Source of the DNA: JBLWXV01 sp048267245
GTDB lineage: Bacteria; Bdellovibrionota; Bacteriovoracia; Bacteriovoracales; Bacteriovoracaceae
Reading direction: 5' to 3'
Length of the DNA: 64,000 bases
NCBI GenBank assembly: GCA_048267245.1
Contig: JBLWXV010000002.1
Coordinates: 1,178,001-1,242,000, forward strand
The position numbers and the translations under genes are program-made. A model generated the notes under the pieces. That model worked only from the letters and a program-made list of their open reading frames with translations, was not told where the DNA came from and made no database searches. Positions 52,317 to 61,568 of this stretch are shown here, in pieces (position 1 is the stretch's first letter; the number at the start of each line of letters is the position of its first letter).

Positions 52317-52964
52317 CTACTTGAGAATGCGTCTGAGTAGTTGCATATGCTCTTCGGTGACATCATGAGAGTCGCTCTCAATTTTGTGAAACTTTACTAA
52401 CTCACTTCCACGGGAGAATATCTCACTGTGAGACTCTGACTTCTGAAAGTCTACCAACGGGTCTTTATCTGAGTTAAATATTTCATACTCTACATTTTCA
52501 ACTCGCTCAACCATATCTGAGCGAACTAATCCGTTCATCATAATCACTTGATCGCAGGCCTTAATTTCATGAGGGACATAGGGAGCGAGGTAGGCGCCTT
52601 GAGAGAAGCCGAGCACACTAATCTTTGCTTGTGGGCAGAGGTCAGTCACTAGACTTGCGAGGACTTGAGCGGAGACAACCGGAGTAATAAAGTATTCTTC
52701 TTTAAAAGAGTCGTAGAAATACCAAGCATGTCCAATTCGCCAGTGGCCATCTCGCTTTTCTGGAAGAGGGTAGGGGCCATCGGGGGCGATAAAGCAGGCG
52801 TCCTCTGGCAGGGCATTTTGCCACCTCCTTACAGCATTCTTAGCGCGCTCATTAAAGCCGTGAAGGAGAAGGTATACTCGCTCGGCCTGCTTTAGCTGCC
52901 CACTGGTTAGGTAGTCAATGGGCGTGAGTAGAGGCAGATGAATACGGTGAGATTGAGGTTGCAT
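52317..52964 (-). CDS. Serine esterase, alpha/beta-hydrolase (phospholipase/carboxylesterase type)
   Basis: The 215-residue protein has the Abhydrolase_2 layout: LLHGFNE near the start (oxyanion hole), the nucleophile GFSQG (Ser), an Asp in NSDKDPLVDF and a His in SDSHDV. It resembles small cytosolic carboxylesterases and lysophospholipases. The first gene of this pair (109 residues) ends four bases before its ATG. The substrate is unknown. Confidence 0.88.
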   Translation of the reverse strand: MQPQSHRIHLPLLTPIDYLTSGQLKQAERVYLLLHGFNERAKNAVRRWQNALPEDACFIAPDGPYPLPEKRDGHWRIGHAWYFYDSFKEEYFITPVVSAQVLASLVTDLCPQAKISVLGFSQGAYLAPYVPHEIKACDQVIMMNGLVRSDMVERVENVEYEIFNSDKDPLVDFQKSESHSEIFSRGSELVKFHKIESDSHDVTEEHMQLLRRILK

Positions 52965-52968
52965 GAAA

Positions 52969-53298
52969 TTAGCTTAGCCGATAATCACTTCGCGCGGCAA
53001 GAAGTAGTCCGGTTCTAAGAAAGAGGCTGCTACTTGAAAGAAAAATTCTCTCACTTTCATGAAATTGATAGAGATCACTGATGAGTTCCAATAGTGGTCC
53101 AATCTGCTCGGGGTAGATAGCAATTTTCTTTTCGAGCCACAATAGCGAGCGCTCCTGCTCTTCTAAATTCATTTCCTTGTAAAGCTTAAGCGCCTGGTAC
53201 TTTGAAAGACCCGCTTGATCTCGATCGCCGCGATTGGTAAAGGCGAGCATCGCCTTACTTAAATTTCTAAAATCACAAAGAATTTCGTTTTGATTCAT
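52969..53298 (-). CDS. Hypothetical protein upstream of the esterase
   Basis: The 109-residue product is helical, with a Glu/Lys-rich middle (ALKLYKEMNLEEQERSLLWLEKKI). No family is recognised. GGAGG lies about five bases before the ATG. Its stop is four bases before the esterase start, so they probably form one transcript. Confidence 0.6.
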   Translation of the reverse strand: MNQNEILCDFRNLSKAMLAFTNRGDRDQAGLSKYQALKLYKEMNLEEQERSLLWLEKKIAIYPEQIGPLLELISDLYQFHESERIFLSSSSLFLRTGLLLAARSDYRLS

Positions 53299-53522
53299 AG
53301 CGCCTCCTGCGCGAAGTGGTCTTCTTTAACCGTGAAGACTGTGAATCTAAGTGCACTTTAGAGGCCAGGGTTTAAGATTTCATATCAAATAGTTAGCAAA
53401 CATTAGAATTCTTGATAGTGCCAAATTGACCCGTACTTATGTACAGTTTTTGATCACACACTTCTCAAAATCGAGTTAAAATAAGTTGTGCTGCTATTAA
53501 TACTTAAAGGGATTTTTTTTTA
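53299..53522. other. Intergenic region before the response regulator gene
   Basis: These 224 bases hold two divergent promoter regions. I see a short GTAC-TTAT-GTAC dyad near 53435-53446 and an AT-rich stretch before AAGGGA, which serves as the ribosome binding site of the response regulator. No convincing -35/-10 pair was seen. Confidence 0.3.
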
Positions 53523-54884
53523 ATGGCCAATATCTTACTAATTGATGACGAATGTGAATTGCTTGAGTTGCTCTCGATGCTCATCGAGGGGGAACTGGGT
53601 CACCATGTCTTCAAGGCCACTAGTGCGACCGAAGGACTTGAGATTCTCTCTAGCGCCCATGAGATTAATCTTATTGTGTGCGATTGGAATATGCCTGGCG
53701 GTGGTGGGATAAAAGTGCTCGACTCACTTGCTCCAAACAACTCTCTGCCCTTTATTTTTATGTCCGGTAGTCTCACCTATGATCTCGATATGGATAGATA
53801 CACTAAGAATCTACCTTTCTTTCGAGTGCTCGAAAAACCTTTTGAAATGGATGAATTTCTACAGCATGTTGAAGAGGGGCTCACTCATCAGCGAAAAATT
53901 CTGACTTCTCCGGGGCCCGGTGAAGGTGAGTATAGCAAAATTAGCCTCAATTCTCTTGTCTACGAATCCGGTGTACCTCACCCATTCTATTTAAAGTTGA
54001 GCGATAAGAAATTTATTAAGATCGTCAGAGAAAATGAACAGAGTCTCTCTGATTTGATTGCTCATTACCGCGCTAAAGAAGTCGAGTCTTTCTACATGAA
54101 GAAAGATGATTTTCGCGATTGGGTTCACTCAATCTTTAAAGATAATCAAAGCTATCAAGATACTTTTGTTCAAGATGATAGGCGCGATCGCTTACGGACA
54201 ATTACGCAACTTTGTAAAACCTTTCACGCGCGCTTTCATCTTTCACTGAGTCACTTTGGTGTAGACACAGAACACGTGAAGGTAGTGACAGAGGTCATTG
54301 ATAATATCGTCAAAGAGTTAAATGAGAGACCGAACCTCTCAGAACTCTTACAGCTGATGCTAAGAAAGGAGAATTACCTAAGTGATCACTCTTTCTTTGT
54401 TATTTTTTTGGCGAGCTACTTGGCCAAGGATCTTGGGCTTAGTAGTGAATCGACGACTCGAAAAATTGTTCACGCGGCTTTCTTTCACGATCTGGCCATT
54501 AGCAATATTTCTGCAGTTTCAAGCGAGAGCATTATTGATGATGTCACTGATCGCGAGACACACGAGATGCTTCATGCCCATCCGGAAGCGATCGTGAAGC
54601 TACTTGCCCCGTACGCTGAATTTCAGGGGGATGTCGGTCACATGATTCTCGAACATCACGAGCTCCCAGACGGTAGTGGCTACCCAAAGGGTCTAGATGC
54701 CTCGAGCATTCATCCGTTGTCCTGTCTCTTTATTCTTTGCCATAGGGCCGCTGAACTCTTTCTCTTAGACGGTCAATCCTCGGCAGAGGTGGCGCAGTAC
54801 TTCAAGGGAGAGCCTGGCGAATTCTATAATATCGGTAACTTCCGACGTCCGCTCCAAGTTCTTCGAAGACATTTTGCGTTGTAG
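53523..54884 (+). CDS. Response regulator with HD-GYP output domain (c-di-GMP phosphodiesterase type)
   Basis: A receiver domain fills residues 1-125, with the acidic pair DDE, the phospho-acceptor Asp in CDWNMPGG and Lys in EKPF. A middle helical region of about 180 residues follows. The C-terminal HD-GYP domain shows AAFFHDLA (about 320) and HHELPDGSGYP (about 378-388). The usual HDIGK is HDLAI, so one lysine is lost, which may lower activity. The protein would control motility or surface behaviour through c-di-GMP. No cognate kinase is adjacent. AAGGGA precedes the ATG. Confidence 0.85.
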   Translation: MANILLIDDECELLELLSMLIEGELGHHVFKATSATEGLEILSSAHEINLIVCDWNMPGGGGIKVLDSLAPNNSLPFIFMSGSLTYDLDMDRYTKNLPFFRVLEKPFEMDEFLQHVEEGLTHQRKILTSPGPGEGEYSKISLNSLVYESGVPHPFYLKLSDKKFIKIVRENEQSLSDLIAHYRAKEVESFYMKKDDFRDWVHSIFKDNQSYQDTFVQDDRRDRLRTITQLCKTFHARFHLSLSHFGVDTEHVKVVTEVIDNIVKELNERPNLSELLQLMLRKENYLSDHSFFVIFLASYLAKDLGLSSESTTRKIVHAAFFHDLAISNISAVSSESIIDDVTDRETHEMLHAHPEAIVKLLAPYAEFQGDVGHMILEHHELPDGSGYPKGLDASSIHPLSCLFILCHRAAELFLLDGQSSAEVAQYFKGEPGEFYNIGNFRRPLQVLRRHFAL

Positions 54885-54969
54885 AAATTGTACAAAAGTA
54901 TAAAAATGTTGCCAATCCCAGCTCTTCCCGTTCATGATGAAGTGAACACGACCATTACGGGAGGATCTG

Positions 54970-55200
54970 ATGGAAAATATTTATCAGCTTTGGCAAAGAA
55001 ATAAGGAAGAGGGCGATCTTCGTCTTCGCTACTGTGACTGGAATCACCGTGTAAAGTATGTTCGCATTGTGGGTGAGAGCTCGGATGGAAAATCTCTCAT
55101 CGGCGTCCTCGCTAATGGCGAGGAAGTGAGTTTTCCAAAATCATCTGAATTTTGGCACGTCTATCAAGATGGAGACGAACACCAAGCGCGCGCTATCTAA
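54970..55200 (+). CDS. Hypothetical protein, PilZ-like in size
   Basis: The 76-residue product is preceded by a strong GGGAGG seven bases upstream. It reads as a beta-rich small protein (DGKSLIGVLANGEEVSFPKS). No family is recognised; a PilZ or similar regulatory fold is only a guess. Its stop shares CTAA with the stop of the convergent gene. Confidence 0.55.
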   Translation: MENIYQLWQRNKEEGDLRLRYCDWNHRVKYVRIVGESSDGKSLIGVLANGEEVSFPKSSEFWHVYQDGDEHQARAI

Positions 55201-56120
55201 CGATAGCGCCATAGGTAGAGGTTGGCCGGACCTGAATCTTCGACAAATTCAGTGCTATAGATAAGTCCTTCTGGCGAGTAGGTGATGGCTTCTTGCTGAG
55301 GAAGTTCTGGCCCAATCAAGTGAAGGACATTCTGATGCCTCTGTCCTCCGGCCAGGAGATCTTCCCACGACATTACTAAGATTGAAGAATAGGTGAGGAT
55401 ACTCACTTCCTTGCGAGTAGGACTATAATCCATTGCCGTCGGAGTTTGCCCCCACCAAGGCATGTTAGGAATGATCGCTCTAAAATCAACTGAGGTGACG
55501 TACTGAAGTTCCTCTTTCTTGGCCAGCGGGTTTGCTGGATCAAAGACAAAGAGCTTACTTGGATAGACTTTCTTGTAAGTCTCACTCCACTCCTTGGTGA
55601 GGATGTAAATCTTCGCCTGCTCAGTCACAATAAGCGACTCAGCGTCATGGGCGTTATCGGGATACTCTAATTTAAATATCTCTCTGGGTTTAACTTCATA
55701 GCTGCCCCTCTTAAGTGATTCATCAAACTCACTTAGCTCAATTTGAGTGATGCGAATATGTGAGCGCTTGCGGCGATTGTCGCCCATGTCCGCGACGTAG
55801 AGACAGCGCTCTTGCCCCTCAGCTGAGCAGGGGCCAATGGCGAGATCCTCTACATCTTTTGGATCTTTGTCGTCATAGCTCCAGCGAATGACTTCAGTGG
55901 CATCTCTCTTTGTTGTGTAAATATAAGGGCCGTCGCCTGAATCATTAATGTGAAAGACCAAACCGGAGTTATGGTCGTAGGCAATGCCCGATGACTCGTT
56001 AATGGTGTCGTTAGGAAGTTCGCCAAGTACTTCTGGAGCATCCACAAAGCTAGGAGATTGCGCGTTTGCAAGTGAGAGAGTTGTGACGATCAGGAAAATT
56101 AATTTATTGATGTATTTCAT
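55197..56120 (-). CDS. Secreted beta-propeller-like protein, unknown function
   Basis: The 307-residue protein has a signal peptide (ending SLANAQ). The body has propeller-like repeats: ESSGIAYDHNSGLVFHINDSGD, DVEDLAIGP, RCLYVADMGDNRR and DAESLIVTEQAKIYILTKEW. These resemble the phytase-like or SdiA-regulated beta-propeller proteins. No catalytic residues can be assigned. The ATG lies in a short gap with no obvious ribosome binding site. Confidence 0.75.
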   Translation of the reverse strand: MKYINKLIFLIVTTLSLANAQSPSFVDAPEVLGELPNDTINESSGIAYDHNSGLVFHINDSGDGPYIYTTKRDATEVIRWSYDDKDPKDVEDLAIGPCSAEGQERCLYVADMGDNRRKRSHIRITQIELSEFDESLKRGSYEVKPREIFKLEYPDNAHDAESLIVTEQAKIYILTKEWSETYKKVYPSKLFVFDPANPLAKKEELQYVTSVDFRAIIPNMPWWGQTPTAMDYSPTRKEVSILTYSSILVMSWEDLLAGGQRHQNVLHLIGPELPQQEAITYSPEGLIYSTEFVEDSGPANLYLWRYR

Positions 56121-56225
56121 AGGCTAAAAGCCTAAGAAAATTCATTCGAGCTGTCTCTAAAATGTGAGGGGATGTAAGAGAGTTAAATAAGATGAGGGCA
56201 GAGTCTTAACTAATTCTTGATAATG

Positions 56226-56251
56226 AAACACTGCGCTCTTGCGTAGTGTTT
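56226..56251 (-). terminator. Hairpin at the end of the efflux operon
   Basis: AAACACT and AGTGTTT, extended by GCGC/GCGT with one G-U pair, form an 11-base stem around a TCTT loop. The stem overlaps the stop codon of the TolC-like gene. The T-tract downstream on the minus strand is weak (TTTCATT), so it may be a terminator or an mRNA-stabilising hairpin. Confidence 0.45.
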
Positions 56252-57506
56252 AAAAAAGACAGCCCTCAAGTGAACTTCCAAGCTCTAGGCACACATTCAT
56301 CATTGCAGAGTAAAAGTCTCGCTGACCAATATTGGCCAATTGCTTACTGGTTAACATGCGCTCTTGATCGAGAAGAAGTTCAAACAGTGCTCTTCTTCCT
56401 GACTTAAAGAGTGAGAGGTTTTCTTCGTAGAGCTTTGTTGAGAGACCAAGCGTTCGTAGTCTTGCCTCAAGAGTTTCACTGCCGCGCTCTAGGTTTTTTA
56501 CCTGGGCCTTAAAGCTCTCGGGAGCACTTCGTTTGGCAATGGTCATGGAGCTCTCTGAGAGCATTCGCTGGGCCTCAAGCTGATCTCTCTTTACCAGAGT
56601 TGTTCCACCAGAGAAGAGAGTAAAATTCATTGAGAGAAGGTAAGTTGTCTCCCATTCATTGAAGTAATTTTCAGTATAATTTCTTGAAACGCTAAAATCT
56701 AAACTTGGCAGATATTCTGAGATCAAACTCTGCTTTCTCTGGGTCGCCGCTTGAACTTCGTAATTGGCCTTTTGATAGTCCGGGCGATCGTTTAAAGAGA
56801 ATTCCTTAGCGAGGAGCTCTTTCATTTTCTTGCGCTGTTTTGATAGGTCAAGAGGCCAGCTTCCACTAATACTCACGGGTGCATCTGAAAGTGACTCGAG
56901 AGTTGCCCTGACGAGACTCAGGTCACTTCGCGCACTTTGTGATTTTGCATTGGCATTGGCAACTTCAACTTGAGCGCGTAGCAATTCACTACTAGGATCA
57001 AGTCCGCGCTTAAATCTCGCTTGAGTCACTTTGAGGAGATCATTTTTAAGCTTTTCTATTTCCTCTAAGATTTTAACGTTCTCACTGGCCACGATGAAGT
57101 CAAGCAGAGCATTGAAAATCTCGCGCTCTACCTGAAGCTCAACTTGAGAGAGGCTTGCCTCTTGTGCCTTGAGGGTATTCTGAGAAGCTTTTAAATTGTA
57201 AAAATCGCGCCCAAAGGAGAAGAGGTTAAGCTCTGCCACCGCACTTAGGGTATCGAGACGGCGATTGCGATCAATGGCCCCTTGCCAGCGCCGATTTGCA
57301 CTTGCGCTGATTGTTGGGAGGAAGGTGAGCTTTGCCGAGAGAGAGTTTGTCTGAGCGGCACTTACACTGGCCTCACTCGCCTTAATTCTAGGGTCTTGGG
57401 CCTTGAGACTTAAAAATGCGTCTTTGAAACTAAGGGCGCTTGCGCGAGCTGAGTTTAGATTAAGTAAGAGAATGGCCCAGGCCAGAGCGACTAGTTTAAA
57501 TCTCAT
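56250..57506 (-). CDS. TolC-family outer-membrane efflux protein
   Basis: I chose the ATG at 57506, which overlaps the RND stop (ATGA) and gives a signal peptide (MRFKLVALAWAILLLNLNSARAS). The longer frame upstream lies inside the RND gene. The 418-residue protein has two TolC-type alpha-helical barrel repeats, with ALLDFIVASENVKILEEI and KLYEENLSLFKSGRRALFELLLDQ as the helical hairpins. It forms the outer-membrane duct of the tripartite pump. Confidence 0.9.
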   Translation of the reverse strand: MRFKLVALAWAILLLNLNSARASALSFKDAFLSLKAQDPRIKASEASVSAAQTNSLSAKLTFLPTISASANRRWQGAIDRNRRLDTLSAVAELNLFSFGRDFYNLKASQNTLKAQEASLSQVELQVEREIFNALLDFIVASENVKILEEIEKLKNDLLKVTQARFKRGLDPSSELLRAQVEVANANAKSQSARSDLSLVRATLESLSDAPVSISGSWPLDLSKQRKKMKELLAKEFSLNDRPDYQKANYEVQAATQRKQSLISEYLPSLDFSVSRNYTENYFNEWETTYLLSMNFTLFSGGTTLVKRDQLEAQRMLSESSMTIAKRSAPESFKAQVKNLERGSETLEARLRTLGLSTKLYEENLSLFKSGRRALFELLLDQERMLTSKQLANIGQRDFYSAMMNVCLELGSSLEGCLF

Positions 57507-60500
57507 TGCAATTGCTCCAGAACCTCGTGCTCTCCTGTCTCCGATGTGGGCGTCGTATCTAGTCGCTTGGGTGGGAAGCGGCGATAGAAGCTGTATTCTA
57601 GAGCGGGCACAATATAGAGCGTAAATAGCATCGAAAACCAAAGCCCTCCGGCCACGGCAAGACCAAGGGGTTGAAGGACTTTTCCGCCCTCTCCAAGCCC
57701 TAGAGCAATGGGAAGCATTCCTAGGATTGTTGTAAGAGAGGTGATGAGAATGGGGCGAAGCCTTTTTACACTGGCCCAGATTGCCGCTTCTTTGGGGGCG
57801 TGGCCGCGGGCAACCATCGTTCTAATAAAGTCCACCATGATGATACTATTGGCCACTGCAATTCCGTTAAGGAGAATAATTCCCAGGGCAGAATTGAGTG
57901 ACAGCGTGCTTTGAAAGATTCCAAGGGATAGGAGAACTCCCAAAACGCCAGTTGGAATGGCAGTTAAGACGATGAGTACGTGCAGAAGATGGCCAAATTG
58001 AAAGAGTAGAGTGAGGAAGATAAGCGCAATTGATAGACCAATGGCCACTGCGAGTTGTGAGAGAGCTTCAGTGAGTTCAACACTAGCGTCGATTCTTGTC
58101 ACACTTGGAAGGGATTCAAGTTGAAGCCTATCTTTGAGTCCTTCTTTAAATGTGATTAGGTATTCATCTGTCTTTTTGAGAGCGCTATCTCTCTTATCTT
58201 CATTGCCTTTATTAAAGCGGCCAATCACTTTAAAGAGAGCGCGTCCATCCTCTCTGGTAACACTCGGAGCATCTTTTTCATAGCCAACTTTGGCCAGCGC
58301 TCCAAGGGGAATTAATTTTCCTCCAGCTCGAATGGGCAGGGCCTCAACATCTTCTTTAGTCGAGAGAAAGCCCTCCGGAAAGTTCATGCTCACGCCCATC
58401 GTCTCTCCTTCAAGAGTAACATCGATGAGTGACTTTCCCTCGGTTGCGACGCGGGAGAGATCGGCTAGATCATAGGGGGTAATACTAATGCCGGCCTTTG
58501 AAAGCACGCTCCACTGTTCGGTGTAGGGGCGAATTGTGATGATATCTTCTTGGGTGGCATTTGGCTCGGCCCAGGTATTGTCGTAGAGTTCAAGCTTTGA
58601 AATCTCTTCGTCGAGAGTTTTAGCTACAAGAGCGCGGTCTTCGTCCTTTCCTCCACGCACTTCAATAGTGAGGTCCGGTGGATTTGGAATGGGAAGCTCC
58701 GCGGGGTTCCAAGGCATGACCCAGTAGCGCAGAGTGGGAGTGTTTTGAAATGTCTCCTGCATGGCCTTCCATACTCGGTCCATAGAGTGCTTGTCGTGTA
58801 AGCGCCCCATGATATTGGATCGATTTGGACCTTGAATTTGAGTGAAGGTATAGCCAATGTCAGCACCAAATTTTTGAAGTAGATCGCTCTCTACTTTATC
58901 TGTAACTGTCTCCATCTGTGCAATCAGAGTGTGTCCACTTGTGTTGACACCCAAGATGATCCAGTCGGTATCAGGAGTGCCAATGATTTCTCGCTTAAGG
59001 TTTGGGGCGATAAAGATAAGTGAGAGGGCAAGCGCGGCGATACTCGCAAGATAAACACCGTATTGAATTTTGGGGGTAGTTATGAAAGCTCGAAGTGACT
59101 TCTCATAGAAGAGTTCTACTTTCTTTAATGTCCCCTCAATGGGAGAGACTGGAATAAACTTCTTCTTCTCTCTAGACATCATTTGTAGTCTAACGGTTGG
59201 AACAAGTAGGAGCGCAACGAAGGCCGAGCATCCGTGTGAGAAAACAACGGCCTTTGCGAGGTCTCCAAGAATCGCGTTAGTGAGAGCACTGGTAAAGGCC
59301 AGGGGAGCGAAGACCACAAGACTTGCGATGGTTGCTCCCATAATTGGTAGCGCCACTTCCTTAACGGCTTTTATAACAAGTGAGATCTTCCCAATCGCAG
59401 TGAGCTCGCCCTCATGCTCTTCTAGATGTCTAAAGATATTTTCCATCACAACCACTGAAGCATCAACATTCATCCCCGCCGAGAGGGCCAGTCCTCCTAG
59501 TGAGATGAGGTTAATATTCATATCTGTGAGCTTCATCATGATGAAGGCAAGAACCATTGAAAGAGGAATCTCAATGGCCGCAGTAATGGTATTTTTGAGT
59601 GAACCAATAAATAAAAAGAGCACTAGCACCGCTAGACCCGCCGCCATGAGAACTTCGTGAAAGACGTTGCTAACGGCATCGCGGATAAACTCACTCGGGT
59701 CAACGAGTACTTTATATTCAATATCGCTGGGAAGATTCTTTGAAACTTCGCTCACGACTTCGAGAACTTCCTCGGCCATTCTCTTAACATTGCCCCCCGT
59801 TCGTGGGTTGGCAAAGAGAATAAGCGACTTGGCGCCACTGGTTTTAAAGATGCGCGTACTCTTAGTAGAGGGGCCAATGGAGAGGTTGGCGACTTCATCA
59901 AGAGTCGCACTTCCACCATTGGGTGTGGGGATGAGAATATTTTTGAGATCTTCTAAGTGATCCACTTGACGGCTCATCTGAATCCCAATGAGCTTAGGAC
60001 CTAAGTTAATTGATCCACCGAGATAGCCTTCAAAACTTTTGTAGATCGCGGCTTCAACGTCTCGAGGAAATAGCCCGAGAGAGGCGAGCGCGCTTGGTTT
60101 CAATTCAATTTGAAGCATTTTCTGATTTGGATTCCACAGATCGGCTTCACTGGCGTCTTGAATTTTTAGAAGGCGTGGCGAGAGCTCGGGCTCTAATATA
60201 TCGTATAGTTCATCGAGTGAGCGGCTATGGGAATAGAAGCTGATGGCGGTGAAACCGCCTGACTCTGACCAGTAATTTACCCACATGCCATCGCGCACGA
60301 GCTTAGGCCAACTTCCGGAGAGTGCATTGAGGGTAGTGGAGACTTCGCGAAGAGCAATCTTGGGGTCTGCTCCCCAAGCAAATTCCACTTTTATATAGAG
60401 CCTGCTCTTAGTGTAGTCGGCAATGATTTTATCAACTTCAAGCTCTGGGGTTTCGATGGCCTTGAGTTTGCTTTCAATCATCTCCCCATAGCTCTCCTTA

Positions 60501-60670
60501 AATTCGTTTGAATTGAGAACGCCGTAGGGGATGCCGGCCTGGATAGTTGGCCTACTTGAGTTTGGGTAGAGCGAGATAGGAAGATCCAGACCTGCAAAGA
60601 GTCCGATCAGGGCCAATACGCCAAGGGCAATATAGACTCGCAAAGGTGAAGTGAAGATTCGCGACATCAC
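57503..60670 (-). CDS. RND-type efflux pump inner-membrane transporter (AcrB/HAE family)
   Basis: The 1055-residue protein has the twelve-helix RND plan with two large periplasmic loops. The SGGxxxSAGMNVDASVVVMENI segment in helix 4 corresponds to the proton-relay region; one Asp is present where AcrB has two. Ends such as LQPLGLAVAGGLWFSMLFTLYIVPALEY match helices 11-12. The start is a GTG overlapping the adaptor stop codon, with an ATG one codon later. It exports hydrophobic compounds or metals; the substrate is unknown. Confidence 0.94.
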   Translation of the reverse strand: MMSRIFTSPLRVYIALGVLALIGLFAGLDLPISLYPNSSRPTIQAGIPYGVLNSNEFKESYGEMIESKLKAIETPELEVDKIIADYTKSRLYIKVEFAWGADPKIALREVSTTLNALSGSWPKLVRDGMWVNYWSESGGFTAISFYSHSRSLDELYDILEPELSPRLLKIQDASEADLWNPNQKMLQIELKPSALASLGLFPRDVEAAIYKSFEGYLGGSINLGPKLIGIQMSRQVDHLEDLKNILIPTPNGGSATLDEVANLSIGPSTKSTRIFKTSGAKSLILFANPRTGGNVKRMAEEVLEVVSEVSKNLPSDIEYKVLVDPSEFIRDAVSNVFHEVLMAAGLAVLVLFLFIGSLKNTITAAIEIPLSMVLAFIMMKLTDMNINLISLGGLALSAGMNVDASVVVMENIFRHLEEHEGELTAIGKISLVIKAVKEVALPIMGATIASLVVFAPLAFTSALTNAILGDLAKAVVFSHGCSAFVALLLVPTVRLQMMSREKKKFIPVSPIEGTLKKVELFYEKSLRAFITTPKIQYGVYLASIAALALSLIFIAPNLKREIIGTPDTDWIILGVNTSGHTLIAQMETVTDKVESDLLQKFGADIGYTFTQIQGPNRSNIMGRLHDKHSMDRVWKAMQETFQNTPTLRYWVMPWNPAELPIPNPPDLTIEVRGGKDEDRALVAKTLDEEISKLELYDNTWAEPNATQEDIITIRPYTEQWSVLSKAGISITPYDLADLSRVATEGKSLIDVTLEGETMGVSMNFPEGFLSTKEDVEALPIRAGGKLIPLGALAKVGYEKDAPSVTREDGRALFKVIGRFNKGNEDKRDSALKKTDEYLITFKEGLKDRLQLESLPSVTRIDASVELTEALSQLAVAIGLSIALIFLTLLFQFGHLLHVLIVLTAIPTGVLGVLLSLGIFQSTLSLNSALGIILLNGIAVANSIIMVDFIRTMVARGHAPKEAAIWASVKRLRPILITSLTTILGMLPIALGLGEGGKVLQPLGLAVAGGLWFSMLFTLYIVPALEYSFYRRFPPKRLDTTPTSETGEHEVLEQLQ

Positions 60671-61521
60671 TGAGTCACCACGACCTTTTCGCCATCCTTA
60701 ATGTAGGTATTGGCGCGCAGGACATAGGTTTCATCTTTTTCTAGGCCCTGGAGGATTTCAATTTGCCCCTCTCTCTTTTCACCTAGAGAAACTTCTCTGC
60801 GAGTGAGGATTTCATCTTTAACGATTCTAATCTGAGGAGTCTTGCCTTCGTACACTACAGCATGCTCAGGGATCTGGATCCCCTGGTGCTCCCGCACTCT
60901 AAAATTCACTTTCCCAAGTGTTCCGACTAAGACCTCGCTCGCTTGGGCTTCATCGACCAAGGCGAGCTCCGCACTTGAAGTTCCGGTGACGGCATCTAGA
61001 ATGGGTGAGAGTCCTCTAATGATGACTTCAAAGGTCTTCTTCGAGTAGGGAACCACTAACTCGCCCTTAAGACCGATAGAGAGGTCTCTCACTTGAGCAG
61101 CGCTCACTTCGATTTTCATTTTAAGTTGTTTAGGGTCGGTGATTAGAAGTACTTTATCTCCCTTGGCCACAGTTGAGCCGGTACTCTGAAAAATCTCAGA
61201 GACCACTCCATTGACGGGAGCGAGGTGATTCACACTTCCTCCACGATAGGCGGGATCAATGTGCTTGAGAGAGAATATTTTCTCATCCGCTCGAACCTTC
61301 GTTCCTAGTTGAAGATTATTCGAGCTAAGAATGCCTGTTGATTCGGCGAGGACCACGGCCTCTATCACACTCTGAACTTGGGCGGGATAACTATAGCGAT
61401 CAAAGAGCTCTGTGGTCTGGGCAGTGGCCACCACAACTTGCTTCTCCCTAGGTTTATTGGCCCAGCTTGATGTGCAAAAGAGTGCAGATAGAGCGAGGGT
61501 GAGTAGAAAGACGTTTTTCAC
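60667..61521 (-). CDS. RND efflux periplasmic adaptor subunit (MFP)
   Basis: The 284-residue protein has a signal peptide (ending SWANK) and the barrel-sandwich/lipoyl region of membrane fusion proteins (AESTGILSSNNLQLGTKVRADEKIFSL ... NGVVSEIFQSTGSTVAKGDKVLLI), then the beta-barrel segment. The helical hairpin is short or absent, as in compact adaptors. The start is GTG (61521), with GGGGAA six bases upstream. It joins the RND and TolC-like proteins across the periplasm. Confidence 0.9.
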   Translation of the reverse strand: MKNVFLLTLALSALFCTSSWANKPREKQVVVATAQTTELFDRYSYPAQVQSVIEAVVLAESTGILSSNNLQLGTKVRADEKIFSLKHIDPAYRGGSVNHLAPVNGVVSEIFQSTGSTVAKGDKVLLITDPKQLKMKIEVSAAQVRDLSIGLKGELVVPYSKKTFEVIIRGLSPILDAVTGTSSAELALVDEAQASEVLVGTLGKVNFRVREHQGIQIPEHAVVYEGKTPQIRIVKDEILTRREVSLGEKREGQIEILQGLEKDETYVLRANTYIKDGEKVVVTQ

Positions 61522-61530
61522 CTGAATTCC

Positions 61531-61568
61531 CCAAATAATATTATTTGGAGCGATACTAACAAGTTAGT
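61531..61568 (-). promoter_or_regulatory. Palindromic operator and promoter of the RND operon
   Basis: A perfect 18-base palindrome CCAAATAATATTATTTGG (61531-61548) lies ten bases before the adaptor start. A second, ACTAAC-AA-GTTAGT (61555-61568), follows it. On the minus strand TTGTTA (61557-61562) and TATTAT (61535-61540) are 16 bases apart, so the first palindrome covers the -10 and the second the -35. This suits a TetR- or MarR-type repressor, whose gene is not adjacent. Confidence 0.55.

Noticed and set aside
53433..53446. GTAC-TTAT-GTAC dyad before the response regulator
   Set aside because: GTAC is itself palindromic, so the pattern is weak and no promoter was found at the right distance.
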